Below, piece by piece: positions 63,826-64,000 of a stretch of 64,000 bases of DNA. The notes under the pieces are model-generated. The model was not told the origin of the DNA. It did no database searches and saw only the letters and a program-made list of their open reading frames with translations. Each line of letters starts with the position of its first letter. Position 1 is the first letter of the stretch. Origin of the DNA: Ascochyta rabiei (taxonomy: Eukaryota > Ascomycota > Dothideomycetes > Pleosporales > Didymellaceae); assembly GCF_004011695.2 (NCBI RefSeq), contig NC_082409.1:310001-374000 (forward strand), written 5' to 3'. Position numbers and translations under genes: made by a program.

Positions 63826-64000
63826 TTACACGAACATCTTCTTATCGACGTGAACAACCTTGGTGTTGTTCTCGCCCTTGGCACCGCGCTGCTTCTTGTG
63901 CATGCGCTCGCCGATCTTCTCTACGCAAGTCTTGAGACCTGGGTACGCATCTAGGAGTTCTTTGAGCTTAGCAGGCTCTTTGACGGTGGTGCGGGTGCGG
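63826..64000 (-). CDS. 3' end of a gene on the minus strand, partial (unidentified)
   Basis: The frame is open from the window edge to TAA at 63828-63826, about 57 residues: RTRTTVKEPAKLKELLDAYP ... IGERMHKKQRGAKGENNTK and a final HVDKKMFV. It is basic and helix-forming, with good coding composition. I do not recognise the family; the 5' part lies outside the window. Confidence 0.6.
   Translation of the reverse strand, partial: RTRTTVKEPAKLKELLDAYPGLKTCVEKIGERMHKKQRGAKGENNTKVVHVDKKMFV

Overview
The window looks like nuclear DNA of a filamentous ascomycete, most likely a Dothideomycete (class-level guess). Genes are separated, not in operons, and have short introns of about 40-70 bp (GT...AG, often with a CTRAC-like branch site). 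Fungal-specific families are present: a HET domain protein, DUF1772, DUF7053-like, a fungal rhodopsin-fold protein, DOMON/cytochrome b561 and a ferric reductase. A transposon shows mutation typical of repeat-induced point mutation (RIP). All exon models were read by eye from reading frames, splice consensus and family motifs; no search was run.

Layout. 1-132 is the end of a gene. 1.5-9.0 kb holds three same-orientation paralogues on the minus strand. The first two are intact. The third is a pseudogene split by a 3.88 kb hAT transposon (4329-8208, 8-bp target duplication ctagccag). The transposon's transposase frame is broken only by stop codons, and it contains a second, nested hAT-type element (5126-5865) full of TTAGGG-like repeats. 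10.7-13.6 kb is a long SH3-like protein. 14.1-23.5 kb is a gene-rich block: an ALKBH6-like dioxygenase, a DOMON-cytochrome b561 protein, the microtubule plus-end protein EB1/Bim1, an SCP2-like/alpha-beta hydrolase fusion and a RING protein with one in-frame stop. 23.5-24.8 kb is a decayed MFS transporter. 26.7-32.7 kb has a disordered CaaX protein, a membrane protein and a HET protein. 32.7-36.1 kb is a gene-poor repeat-bearing stretch.

36.1-39.4 kb holds a ferric reductase and a Nudix hydrolase with an unusual intron. At 39.94-40.07 kb a tRNA-Arg(ACG) gene is interrupted inside its T-loop by 55 nt that look like a spliceosomal intron; I consider this the most unusual object in the window. 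40.6-43.2 kb has decayed or unresolved genes. 43.8-51 kb holds an uncharacterised 886-residue protein, a conserved two-exon protein and a prenylatable F-box/LRR protein. 52.2-59.3 kb has DUF1772, DUF7053-like, an uncharacterised 795-residue protein and a B3/4-domain protein. 59.4-62.9 kb has two decayed genes (a berberine-bridge-type FAD oxidase and a rhodopsin-fold membrane protein). The window ends inside another gene on the minus strand.

The genes do not form one recognisable pathway or biosynthetic cluster. Themes are housekeeping (EB1, ALKBH6, tRNA, F-box), redox and membrane proteins (cytochrome b561, ferric reductase, DUF1772) and accessory DNA with transposon insertion and gene decay.
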